Source: Candidatus Hydrogenedentota bacterium (GTDB lineage Bacteria; Hydrogenedentota; Hydrogenedentia; Hydrogenedentales; SLHB01). From it: 44,115 nt of DNA. Each line of letters starts with the position of its first letter. The stretch's first letter is position 1. Shown here one piece after another: positions 34,487 to 41,457 of this stretch. The notes under the pieces were generated by a model. The model had not been told where the DNA came from. It made no database searches and saw only the letters and a program-made list of their open reading frames with translations. The position numbers were made by a program, and so were the translations under genes. The stretch lies in NCBI GenBank assembly GCA_020847495.1, contig JADLCA010000395.1:1-44115 (forward strand). The letters are read 5' to 3'.

Positions 34487-34508
34487 CGCCCGGCTTCCAC
34501 GCCGGGCG
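34487..34508. repeat. Hairpin repeat CGCCCGGC-TTCCAC-GCCGGGCG
   Basis: Perfect 8-bp arms at 34487-34494 and 34501-34508 around a six-base loop. No T-run follows. The style (GC-rich arms around a CATCCC- or TTCCAC-like loop) resembles the inner hairpin of the element at 23963-24134 and suggests a dispersed repeat. Confidence 0.6.
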
Positions 34509-34663
34509 GACTTGGAGCGGCAGTCCGCGTGAGGCGCCCGACGCGTCATCACGGCGGTGGCTGCGCAAGTGAATTGTTCCGAAATATGGGGAACGGGTCA
34601 GGGCTTGAGGAACTTGGTAGTATCCAGACTCCATCTGAAGCCGTAGCATGTTATGTCGTGAGG

Positions 34664-34692
34664 TTGAATCGGCATTGTGCTGGCGATACACT
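34664..34692 (+). promoter_or_regulatory. Candidate promoter of the TIGR04255 cassette
   Basis: TTGAAT (34664-34669) and TACACT (34687-34692) with a 17-base spacer, 69 bases before the first ATG. A short inverted repeat GTAAG-N7-CTTAC lies between it and the gene and could be an operator. Untested. Confidence 0.4.
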
Positions 34693-34761
34693 CAAACGCG
34701 CATGAAGTCCAGGTAAGCAGTAGACTTACAAGAATGATCCTTAATCTGGGATTTCGACCCT

Positions 34762-35583
34762 ATGCCTTCTGACCTCCTTCCGAGATTTGAGCGCCCGCCA
34801 GTGATTGAGACTGTGTTGGGCGTGCAGTTCAGTCCATTGCAGAGGTTTGGAAATGCGCATCTTGGTGCCTTTTGGAAGCGCCTCGGACCCGAATGGCCCA
34901 ACATATGCGATGCTCCTCCGTTGCCGCCTCAGTTCGAGAAGTTTGAGGGAGAACGTTGGATTGAGCCGGGCCTGAGATTCACGCTCAAACAAGAAGTGAA
35001 TGTGCGCATCCAGATTCGCAATGAGGGCGGCGATAGGATGGTCCAGGTGCAGAACGGGAGATTCCACTACAATTGGCTGGGAGAAGGGGGTTGCCAATAT
35101 CCGAGATACAATACTGTTCGGCCTGAATTCGACAATCTCTTGGAGCAGTTCAGAAGTTTCGTATCCGAAGAGGGCTTGGGCTCAATCACGGAAGATCAAT
35201 GGGAAGTGACTTACGTGAACCACATTCCCAAGGGTTCGATCTGGAATACGATAGGTGAGTGGGCCGAAGTCTTTCGCCCAGTGGCTGCGCTACCGTTGCG
35301 CGCAGGCAGTGCTCGTCTGATGAATTGTGGCGGCGAGTGGAGTTACGACATAGAGCCGAAGTTAGGGCGATTGCATGTGCGACTCCAACGAGGTCGCGCG
35401 ACAGTGACTGAAGGACCGGAATTGATGATTGTCACCTTGACGGCAAGAGGCCCTTTGGGCAACCCTGAGTCCGGTGCCCGGACGCTGGCGGACGGCTTAG
35501 ACCTCGGGCGTGAGGCCATCGTGAAGGCTTTTTATGACCTCACAACGGAAAAAGCCCACAGGCATTGGGGAGAGTCATCATGA
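34762..35583 (+). CDS. TIGR04255 family protein (sporadically distributed, function unknown)
   Basis: A 273-residue protein that fits the TIGR04255 pattern: an N-terminal FERPPVIETVLGVQFSPL, a mid-protein MVQVQNGRFHYNWLGEG...YPRYNTVRPEFDNLL, and WEVTYVNHIP. The family is spread patchily across bacteria and has no established biochemical role that I know. There is no signal peptide or membrane segment, so it is probably cytoplasmic. Its base composition is more AT-rich than the genes around it (the line 35101-35160 has 27 G/C in 60, against 36 in 60 for 39061-39120), consistent with acquisition by transfer. The stop overlaps the next start (ATGA), so it is translationally coupled to the second cassette gene. 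Confidence 0.75.
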   Translation: MPSDLLPRFERPPVIETVLGVQFSPLQRFGNAHLGAFWKRLGPEWPNICDAPPLPPQFEKFEGERWIEPGLRFTLKQEVNVRIQIRNEGGDRMVQVQNGRFHYNWLGEGGCQYPRYNTVRPEFDNLLEQFRSFVSEEGLGSITEDQWEVTYVNHIPKGSIWNTIGEWAEVFRPVAALPLRAGSARLMNCGGEWSYDIEPKLGRLHVRLQRGRATVTEGPELMIVTLTARGPLGNPESGARTLADGLDLGREAIVKAFYDLTTEKAHRHWGESS

Positions 35584-36050
35584 CCAGTTGTGCCTTGGAT
35601 ACTACGGCATCCGCGGCTGTGACTGAACCAGCAGATCTAAACGCATGGAATACGGTCATGACGCGCCTTCGGGCGTGGTACGAGAATCCCGACCAGTTGG
35701 TGGACGAAAACATTGTGCCGCCGTCGAGCGAGACAATCTACAAGGCCTATCGCCTAGCGTTGGCGATGCGCGACAGTCGCTCGCCTGGACCCTTGCGCGT
35801 TGTGCCCGATGGAGAAGGCGGCAGTGTGTTTGAGCGGCAAGAAGGTTCTGTGTTCGAAACCATCTGCATCGAAGCAACGGGCCGCGTCGAAGTCATGCTG
35901 TTCGAAGGTTCGCGCTTGTGTGCCCGCAGGCCGGTTACCCTACCGCAAACGCACGCAGGCGATTCACCGTATGATGCTTCTGAGAGCGAGCCTTCCTCCT
36001 CGCTGTCAGGAAGTATCTTCCTGAGTGTGCGGCGCATGCACATCGAATGA
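35580..36050 (+). CDS. Hypothetical protein, second gene of the TIGR04255 cassette
   Basis: 156 residues, no named family recognised. The N-terminal half is helical (LNAWNTVMTRLRAWYENPDQLVDENIVPPSSETIYKAYRLALAMRD). The middle is beta-rich with RVVPDGEGGSVFERQEGSVFETICIEATGRVEVMLFEG, which looks like a compact antiparallel sheet. The tail from about residue 120 is Ser-rich and poorly conserved in appearance. No catalytic motif, signal peptide or DNA-binding motif is evident. The ATG at 35580 overlaps the previous stop and has GGGGAG about 7 bases upstream; a TTG at 35565 is less likely. Its tight coupling to both neighbours suggests a shared function, possibly as parts of one complex. Confidence 0.65.
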   Translation: MTSCALDTTASAAVTEPADLNAWNTVMTRLRAWYENPDQLVDENIVPPSSETIYKAYRLALAMRDSRSPGPLRVVPDGEGGSVFERQEGSVFETICIEATGRVEVMLFEGSRLCARRPVTLPQTHAGDSPYDASESEPSSSLSGSIFLSVRRMHIE

Positions 36051-36051
36051 C

Positions 36052-36459
36052 ATGCGCTCAGCAGGCGGGTCAGAGACTATCGACGACAACGAATTACTGT
36101 ATCGTCGAATCCCCGCAAGCATGAATTGGTACGATCCGGCGGTAGACCCACGCCCATCCCCGCGGGCATTCAATCCTCGCGAAGACGACTTAACCGGTTT
36201 GTCCCTTTATCGGGCGAAGTACAAATCCCTCGAGGAGGTAGCGAGGGGCCTGCCGGGCAAACGATACTACGTTGCGGTCTTGAGGGCAGGCGACCTCCGA
36301 GCCGCCGCAATCGAAGTCGTGCAGCGACCACCTGACGATCCCAGCCACTGCGAGATCAGTAACCTCACGTACGCCAATCGGAAAGAGAACACTCCTCTAG
36401 AAATCCAGGTGCGCTTGGCGCACGAGTTGTGCTTACGCGTCGAGGGCCCATTCGGCTGA
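36052..36459 (+). CDS. Hypothetical protein, third gene of the TIGR04255 cassette
   Basis: 135 residues, family not recognised. Features seen: an N-terminal DDNELLYRRIPASMNWYDP, then AFNPREDDLTGLSLYRAKYKSLEEVARG, AVLRAGDLRAAAIEVVQRPPDDPSHCEISNLTY and a C-terminal LAHELCLRVEGPFG. The 'YRRI...F.P...D..GLS.YRA...S' layout is seen in small proteins that accompany toxin or defence genes, but I cannot tie it to a named domain. The ATG at 36052 begins one base after the preceding stop, without a ribosome site, so it should rely on coupling; a GTG at 36025 overlapping the second gene is an alternative start. Likely cytoplasmic. Confidence 0.6.
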   Translation: MRSAGGSETIDDNELLYRRIPASMNWYDPAVDPRPSPRAFNPREDDLTGLSLYRAKYKSLEEVARGLPGKRYYVAVLRAGDLRAAAIEVVQRPPDDPSHCEISNLTYANRKENTPLEIQVRLAHELCLRVEGPFG

Positions 36460-36606
36460 CCACACGTCTTCGGTCTCCGAGTGTCGTTCCTGGCAAGCAA
36501 AGCCTGCCAAAACCGGGTACCTTATTGGATTCTCGTCACGTGATGGCAATGTGTGACAATATGGTCCAGGTTCCTCTATGAGCCACGGTGGCCAACCCCG
36601 AATGGG

Positions 36607-36630
36607 CTATGAATTGCCCTATGAATTGCC
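36607..36630 (+). promoter_or_regulatory. Tandem 12-bp direct repeat, possible regulator site
   Basis: CTATGAATTGCC occurs twice without spacing (36607-36618 and 36619-36630), ending three bases before the -35 box of the sugar kinase promoter. The position suits an activator or repressor site, but this is inference from placement. Confidence 0.45.
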
Positions 36631-36633
36631 CGA

Positions 36634-36662
36634 TTGAAAAACCACCTGCGGCGGCCTACAAT
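36634..36662 (+). promoter_or_regulatory. Sigma-70-type promoter of the kinase-SIS-mannosidase operon
   Basis: TTGAAA (36634-36639) and TACAAT (36657-36662), spacer 17. The predicted transcript starts near 36669, about 67 bases before the kinase ATG. A longer open frame begins on this -35 box itself and is therefore not a start codon. Untested. Confidence 0.6.
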
Positions 36663-36735
36663 TCGGCGCGTTTCAGTGTGCGGGTGGGGTTTATGTCCGC
36701 CGTTTCATTCCACCGGCGAGGATGCGTGGCCTCCC

Positions 36736-37653
36736 ATGAGTGATTTGCTGCTTGCCTTTGAGGGCGGGGGTACCAAGACGCGCATGCTCTTGGCGGATGC
36801 GTCCGGGCAGGTGCTCGCCGCGGAGACGGGCGGCTCTTCGAGCGCGCTCTACATCCATCCCCGAGACTACGCGCGATCCACACGGGTGCTCTTGAAGCGT
36901 CTGTACAAGGCGGCGCAATGCGCGCATGGCCAGGTGCGCTTGGCCGGCTTGGCCGCGCCGATGAACGCGGTCCTGGTGGAGTCGCTGATTCGCGAGGTCT
37001 TCGGCGAGGTCACCTTCCTCCACACCTGCGAGGCGGAGATCGCCCTCGCGCTGTACGATTTGCGGTGGGGCGTCTCGCTGGTCGCGGGGACCGGCTCCAG
37101 TTGCCGCTATCTTTCGCGGACCGGCGCGCGTGTCGTCTGCGGAGGATTGGGTCCGCAGTTCGGTGATGAAGGCAGCGGGTACTGGATTGGCAAAGAGGCC
37201 ATCGCTGCCGCGATGCGCGCGGAAAAGGGGCAGGGTCCACACACGGCATTGCTCGAGCAGCTTTGCGCGTTCTATGAAGTTGCGGACATGTGGGGTATTC
37301 TGAATCTGTGCGACCGGAGCGGACATGTGCCGGGACCACGCGTCGCGGCGAGCGTGCCTATCGTGTTTGAAACGGCGCGCCAAGGCGATCCCGTGGCGAA
37401 AGATGTGCTCGCCCGCGCGGGCAAGGCACTCGGCAATTTGGTCCTCGACACGGTAGGCAAGGCGCGTGTTCGCAAGGGCCCCGTCCCGCTGGTCATGACG
37501 GGCGGCGTGTTTCGCGCCGGTCAACTGGTCACCGGACCGCTGAGGCGGACGCTTCGCCGCGGACCGGCCGTTTTCGAGTTCTATCCTGAAGCCGCGGAAC
37601 CGGCGTTGGGTATTATCCGGGTGCTGATGCGCACCCAACGGGAAGGCAGGTAG
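36736..37653 (+). CDS. BadF/BadG/BcrA/BcrD ATPase family protein, probable N-acetylglucosamine-type kinase
   Basis: A 305-residue ASKHA-fold protein. Phosphate-binding loop FEGGGTKT (8-15), second phosphate loop AGTGSS (117-122), CGGLGPQFGDEGSGYWIG with GDEGSG at 143-148, and MTGGVFRAG near the end. This set is shared by mammalian-type GlcNAc kinase and BadF ATPases. The absence of the CoA-dehydratase activase cysteine motif and the neighbours (SIS protein, alpha-mannosidase) favour a sugar kinase acting on an amino sugar or similar. The ATG at 36736 is chosen because the fold starts there and the promoter excludes upstream starts; its ribosome site is weak. It is the first gene of a tight operon; the SIS gene starts 2 bases after the stop. 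Confidence 0.85.
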   Translation: MSDLLLAFEGGGTKTRMLLADASGQVLAAETGGSSSALYIHPRDYARSTRVLLKRLYKAAQCAHGQVRLAGLAAPMNAVLVESLIREVFGEVTFLHTCEAEIALALYDLRWGVSLVAGTGSSCRYLSRTGARVVCGGLGPQFGDEGSGYWIGKEAIAAAMRAEKGQGPHTALLEQLCAFYEVADMWGILNLCDRSGHVPGPRVAASVPIVFETARQGDPVAKDVLARAGKALGNLVLDTVGKARVRKGPVPLVMTGGVFRAGQLVTGPLRRTLRRGPAVFEFYPEAAEPALGIIRVLMRTQREGR

Positions 37654-37655
37654 CC

Positions 37656-38390
37656 GTGTATCTGGAGTCGTATTTCGAGAGTGTGAACCATTCGTTCGCC
37701 GCCATCCGGTCCACGCAACTGGGTGCGATCCGCAAGGCCGCGGAAGCGGTGGCAAACAGCCTCGCGTGTGGCGGCGCGTGGCTGGTGATGGATACCGGCC
37801 ACATGTTGCGCCATGAGTCCTACTTCCGCGCGGGCGGCCTGATGGCAATCGCGCCGTTCTCCTACGAGATGAAACTGGACAACCCCATCGATCAACGCAC
37901 TGTCGAGCGCACGGCTGACGAAACGTTCTCATTGGAGAAACGCACCGCCGAACTCGCGCTCGATCAAAGCAAGATGAAACGCGGCGACGTGCTGACGATT
38001 AATTCCAACTCCGGGCGCACCTCAAACGTGATCGAGATTGCGCTGCAATGCAAGGGCCGCGGGATTACCACTATTGGCATTTCGTCACGCGAACAGATGC
38101 GCCGCTGCGATGCGGCCCATCCGAGCGGCAAGAAGCTGTTTGACGTGACGGACATCTGCATCGACAGTTGCGGGCCGTTCGGCGATGCCGCGGTGCCGGT
38201 GCGCGACAACGAGCCCATGTGCCCCATGAGCGGCCTTGCGGCCACGTACATCTTCTGGGCGATCCAGGCGGACGTGGTGGAGCGATTGCAGGAAAAGGGT
38301 GTGAACCCCACTATCTTCCGAAGTGTCCATGTGAGTGGGATGCCCTTCATCGAGGAGCAGCGCAAGAAGTTTCTGGAACGCGGCATCTGA
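37656..38390 (+). CDS. SIS-domain protein, probable phosphosugar isomerase or binding protein
   Basis: A 244-residue single SIS-domain protein. The N-terminal helix pair (AIRKAAEAVANSLACGGAWLVMDTGH) leads to the first strand, and TINSNSGRTSNVIEIALQCKGRGITTIGISS carries the Ser-rich phosphosugar loop. MSGLAATYIFWAIQADVVERLQEKG is the C-terminal helix typical of the UPF0309/DUF2529-like subgroup. Members bind or isomerise aldose/ketose phosphates; the residues do not show which. The GTG start at 37656 is two bases after the kinase stop and follows GGGAAGGCAGG. Acting after the kinase is the simplest reading: phosphorylate the sugar, then isomerise or sense the product. Cytoplasmic. Confidence 0.8.
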   Translation: MYLESYFESVNHSFAAIRSTQLGAIRKAAEAVANSLACGGAWLVMDTGHMLRHESYFRAGGLMAIAPFSYEMKLDNPIDQRTVERTADETFSLEKRTAELALDQSKMKRGDVLTINSNSGRTSNVIEIALQCKGRGITTIGISSREQMRRCDAAHPSGKKLFDVTDICIDSCGPFGDAAVPVRDNEPMCPMSGLAATYIFWAIQADVVERLQEKGVNPTIFRSVHVSGMPFIEEQRKKFLERGI

Positions 38391-38538
38391 GAGGGCAATT
38401 AAGAGAAGAGTCCCATGGATAAGGCACAGGAGAACGATCCAGATGGGCCTTATCTGATTACTTCGACCTCTTGGTCTGATCGGTCCGGTAGGGCAAGCGC
38501 GTGTGGGACTGGCGCCCTCGCCTGTCATCCCATCGGGA

Positions 38539-41007
38539 ATGAGAAAGGTATTCGCATTGTCCAAGCGCAATGACATCACCGTGCACATGATCGGGCATGG
38601 CCACATCGACCCAACCTGGTTGTGGCGGTGGACAGAAGGATACGAAGAAGTCCGCGCGACGTTTCGCAGCGCGCTTGATCGCATGAACGAGACGCCGGAA
38701 TTCCGTTTTACAGCGAGCAGCACGTGCTTCTATGCGTGGGTGAAAGCTTGCGATCCGGCCTTGTTTGAAGAGATCCGCGCGCGTGTGGCGGAAGGGCGTT
38801 GGGAACTCGCGGGCGGCTGGTGGATTGAGCCGGACTGCAACATCCCCTGCGGCGAATCGCTTGTACGCCAAGGCTTGTATGCACAGCGCTTCTTCGAGCG
38901 CGAATTTGGAATGCGTGCCTCGGTGGGATTCAATCCCGACAGCTTCGGACACGCCGGCACGTTCCCGCAGCTCTACTCCAAACTCGGCATTCACTATTAC
39001 GTCTACATGCGGCCGATGCCCGTCCACGAGAGGCACTATCCCGACGGTACGACCTTCTATTGGGTCGCGAACGACGGGTCTCGCGTGCTCACGTGCAATC
39101 TGCAGGAAGAATACAACGCGGACGCGAACACGGCGGAGCGTATCCGCACCCTGGCCGCGCACCCGCAGCTCAATCCTGGACAGCGCCACGTGCTCGGTTT
39201 CTTTGGCGTGGGGAATCATGGTGGCGGGCCGACGAAAAGGGCCATCCAACAGATCCTCGACTTGCGCAAAGACGCGCGGGGTCCGCGAGCCGAGTTCTCG
39301 ACCCTCCGCGGCTATTTCGATGCGTTTCTGTCTCATCATGAGGTTGCGGTCATCCCGGAGATTCGCAGCGACCTGCAACATCACGCACAGGGGTGCTACA
39401 CCAGCCACGCCGAGATCAAACGCTTGAACCGCCACACCGAGCACGCCCTGATGAGTGCCGAGCGCTGGGCCGCGGCGGCGTGGTTGAGTTTCGGGCACCC
39501 CTATCCGCAGGAGGCCTTGGAACACGCGTGGAAGGACCTCCTCTACAACCAGTTCCACGACATCCTGGCGGGGACCAGTATCGAGTCCTCCTACGAAGAC
39601 AGCCGCGATCAGATCGGCGGCGCGAAACACGCCGCCCACACCATTGAGAATGAATCTGTGCAGGTCATCGCGCGCCACATCGACACGACGCCCGAAGGCA
39701 ACACCATTGCCGTATTCAACCCGCTGCCATGGCCGGTGCGCCAGACCGTGACCGCGCCGCCCGCCGTGACACGCACGCTGGACGCGCCTATCCACATCGT
39801 GGAGAGCGAGGGCAAAGTTGTGCCCAGTCAACGTGTACTTGACGAACGCGTCGGAAGTCACCGCTATGCCTTCACGGCCGACGTGCCAGCGATGGGGTAT
39901 CGCTGCTACCACGCGCGCAGCGGCACGAAAACGGTCAAGACCCCCGGGCACCTCAAAGGCGGGCGTGACTTTCTCGAAAACGATTGGTGGCGCATCGAGT
40001 TTGATCCGTACGATGGCCACCTGTGCCGCCTCCATGACCGCCAGAATGACATCGAACTGCTGGAAAAGGGCAATGTGCTGGCGGCAGTTGTGGATCCATC
40101 GGACACTTGGGGGCACGGCTATGCCGAGTATCGAAGCGAAGCCGGGAGGTTTGGCCACGCCCGCCTCAAGCTGATCGAGCACGGACCCGTGCGCGCGGCG
40201 ATGCGCGTGCAGTCCTCGTTCCGCAATTCGCAGGCGGACCAGTTGGTCACGATTTATCGCGCCTCCGATACCATCGATTGCGTGTTCCGCATCAACTGGC
40301 AAGAGCGATACACGATGCTGAAGCTCGCTTACGAGACGCACGTCGTGAACGGCACGGCCATCTACGACACCGCTTACGGATGCCAGGAAAGAAACACGGC
40401 GGGCACGGAAGAACCCGGACAGATGTGGTTCGATCTCACCGGAACGGTCGAAGGCACGCCATACGGACTGGCGGTGCTGAACGACTGCAAGTACGGGTTC
40501 GACGTGCTGAACGGCACCATGCGCGTGACCCTGCTGCGCAGCCCCGCTTACGCGCACCACGACCCCAGCCGCTACGACGCGTCGCAACCATTCCACATCA
40601 TGGACCAGGGATGGCACACGATTCGGATTCGTCTTGCGCCACATGCCGGGGCGTGGACAGCGGCATCGATCGCACGCAAGGCATGGGAGTTGAACGAGCC
40701 CGCGGTGGTGCACCTGGAGTCGGCGCATGCCGGTTCCCTGCCGGGATGCCAATCATTCCTCGAGGCCGGACCAGACAATATCGCGGTCTCCGTGCTCAAG
40801 AAGAGCGAAGACGGCGACTCGCTGGTTGTCCGCGGTTACGAAACCGCTGGCGCCGGGACCGAGGCGGTGCTGCGCCTGCCTCTTGCGGGCATCGAAGCAA
40901 ACTGCACTTTCGCACCGCACGAGATCAAAACCTTGAGGATTGACCGCCAAACGGGGATGATAGACGAGGTCAATCTGCTGGAAGAGCCCGGGGAGGAACG
41001 GCCATGA
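38539..41007 (+). CDS. Alpha-mannosidase, glycoside hydrolase family 38
   Basis: An 822-residue GH38 enzyme that removes alpha-mannosyl residues with retention. The zinc site and nucleophile are visible: HGHIDPTW (His20, His22, Asp24) and GFNPDSFGHAG (nucleophile candidate Asp134), plus YNQFHDILAGTSIESSYED in the helical middle domain, which supplies another zinc ligand. The C-terminal beta domain (from about residue 440, DFLENDWWRIEFDP...) is the usual GH38 half. There is no signal peptide, so the enzyme is probably cytoplasmic and acts on imported oligosaccharides or glycans. The start is uncertain: ATG 38539 or GTG 38503, neither with a strong ribosome site. It overlaps the next gene by 4 bases (ATGA). 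A gap of about 150 bases separates it from the SIS gene. Confidence 0.92.
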   Translation: MRKVFALSKRNDITVHMIGHGHIDPTWLWRWTEGYEEVRATFRSALDRMNETPEFRFTASSTCFYAWVKACDPALFEEIRARVAEGRWELAGGWWIEPDCNIPCGESLVRQGLYAQRFFEREFGMRASVGFNPDSFGHAGTFPQLYSKLGIHYYVYMRPMPVHERHYPDGTTFYWVANDGSRVLTCNLQEEYNADANTAERIRTLAAHPQLNPGQRHVLGFFGVGNHGGGPTKRAIQQILDLRKDARGPRAEFSTLRGYFDAFLSHHEVAVIPEIRSDLQHHAQGCYTSHAEIKRLNRHTEHALMSAERWAAAAWLSFGHPYPQEALEHAWKDLLYNQFHDILAGTSIESSYEDSRDQIGGAKHAAHTIENESVQVIARHIDTTPEGNTIAVFNPLPWPVRQTVTAPPAVTRTLDAPIHIVESEGKVVPSQRVLDERVGSHRYAFTADVPAMGYRCYHARSGTKTVKTPGHLKGGRDFLENDWWRIEFDPYDGHLCRLHDRQNDIELLEKGNVLAAVVDPSDTWGHGYAEYRSEAGRFGHARLKLIEHGPVRAAMRVQSSFRNSQADQLVTIYRASDTIDCVFRINWQERYTMLKLAYETHVVNGTAIYDTAYGCQERNTAGTEEPGQMWFDLTGTVEGTPYGLAVLNDCKYGFDVLNGTMRVTLLRSPAYAHHDPSRYDASQPFHIMDQGWHTIRIRLAPHAGAWTAASIARKAWELNEPAVVHLESAHAGSLPGCQSFLEAGPDNIAVSVLKKSEDGDSLVVRGYETAGAGTEAVLRLPLAGIEANCTFAPHEIKTLRIDRQTGMIDEVNLLEEPGEERP

Positions 41008-41450
41008 ACCTGGAAGCAATTGAGCAGAAGTGCCTGCACTACCTCATGCAGGTATCGCGCCCTCTGGTGCCCGTGGAGCAGTTGCTGCGCCATCTGCAGC
41101 GAGAACCGGAATTCCAGAGTCTTTCGGAGCATGACCTTCTCGCGTTTCTCCGCGAGCACGAGTTGTTCGTGGTGCTGGACCCGATTGGGATGGCGGGCGA
41201 TCCGGACGGCCGCGCCGCACTGGCCGAAGCCGGTATTTCCACCAGCCCTTCGGTGATCCTCGAGACGCGCATTCCTCCCCAGCGCGAACTCTCGGAACAA
41301 ATGATCGCGCAGCTGGAAACGCTGATGGATTCGCTGGATACCGCGCGCCGGGAAGCCTATAAGACGCGCGATGCAAAGAGAGTCTCGTTCATCGACGCCC
41401 TATTGGAACGCGCTTCGGCGCTGCTCGATCGCCTCAAGAATCTCGGCTGA
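41004..41450 (+). CDS. Hypothetical protein, last gene of the mannosidase operon
   Basis: 148 residues, no family recognised. Predicted mostly helical. Residues 1-60 (IEQKCLHYLMQVSRPLVPVEQLLRHL...LSEHDLLAFLREHELFVVLDP) have the helix-helix-helix-strand layout of a winged-helix fold. The rest ends in a long helix (about 92-147), with heptad-like spacing, that could mediate dimerisation. DNA binding is therefore possible but unproven. GGGGAGGA precedes the ATG by about 6 bases, and the start overlaps the mannosidase stop, so the protein should be made together with the enzyme. It converges on the phosphodiesterase gene with 7 bases between. Confidence 0.7.
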   Translation: MNLEAIEQKCLHYLMQVSRPLVPVEQLLRHLQREPEFQSLSEHDLLAFLREHELFVVLDPIGMAGDPDGRAALAEAGISTSPSVILETRIPPQRELSEQMIAQLETLMDSLDTARREAYKTRDAKRVSFIDALLERASALLDRLKNLG

Positions 41451-41457
41451 CGCGCGC

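Larger units (their letters stand above)
34271..34761. other. Divergent intergenic region between aldolase operon and TIGR04255 cassette
   Basis: About 490 bases without a credible gene. Contents: the aldolase-operon promoter (34317-34346), a hairpin repeat (34487-34508), and a candidate promoter for the TIGR04255 cassette (34664-34692) followed by GTAAG...CTTAC (34713-34729). Short open frames here have no ribosome site and no familiar product. Confidence 0.5.

Noticed and set aside
36634-36735. N-terminal extension of the sugar kinase from a TTG at 36634
   Set aside because: The TTG is the -35 box of a consensus-like promoter, so it cannot lie within the transcript.
38415-38571. Possible 51-residue plus-strand gene before the mannosidase gene
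   Set aside because: It overlaps the mannosidase start, its composition is unremarkable and part of it is repeat-like sequence (TGATCGGTCC); no family is recognised.
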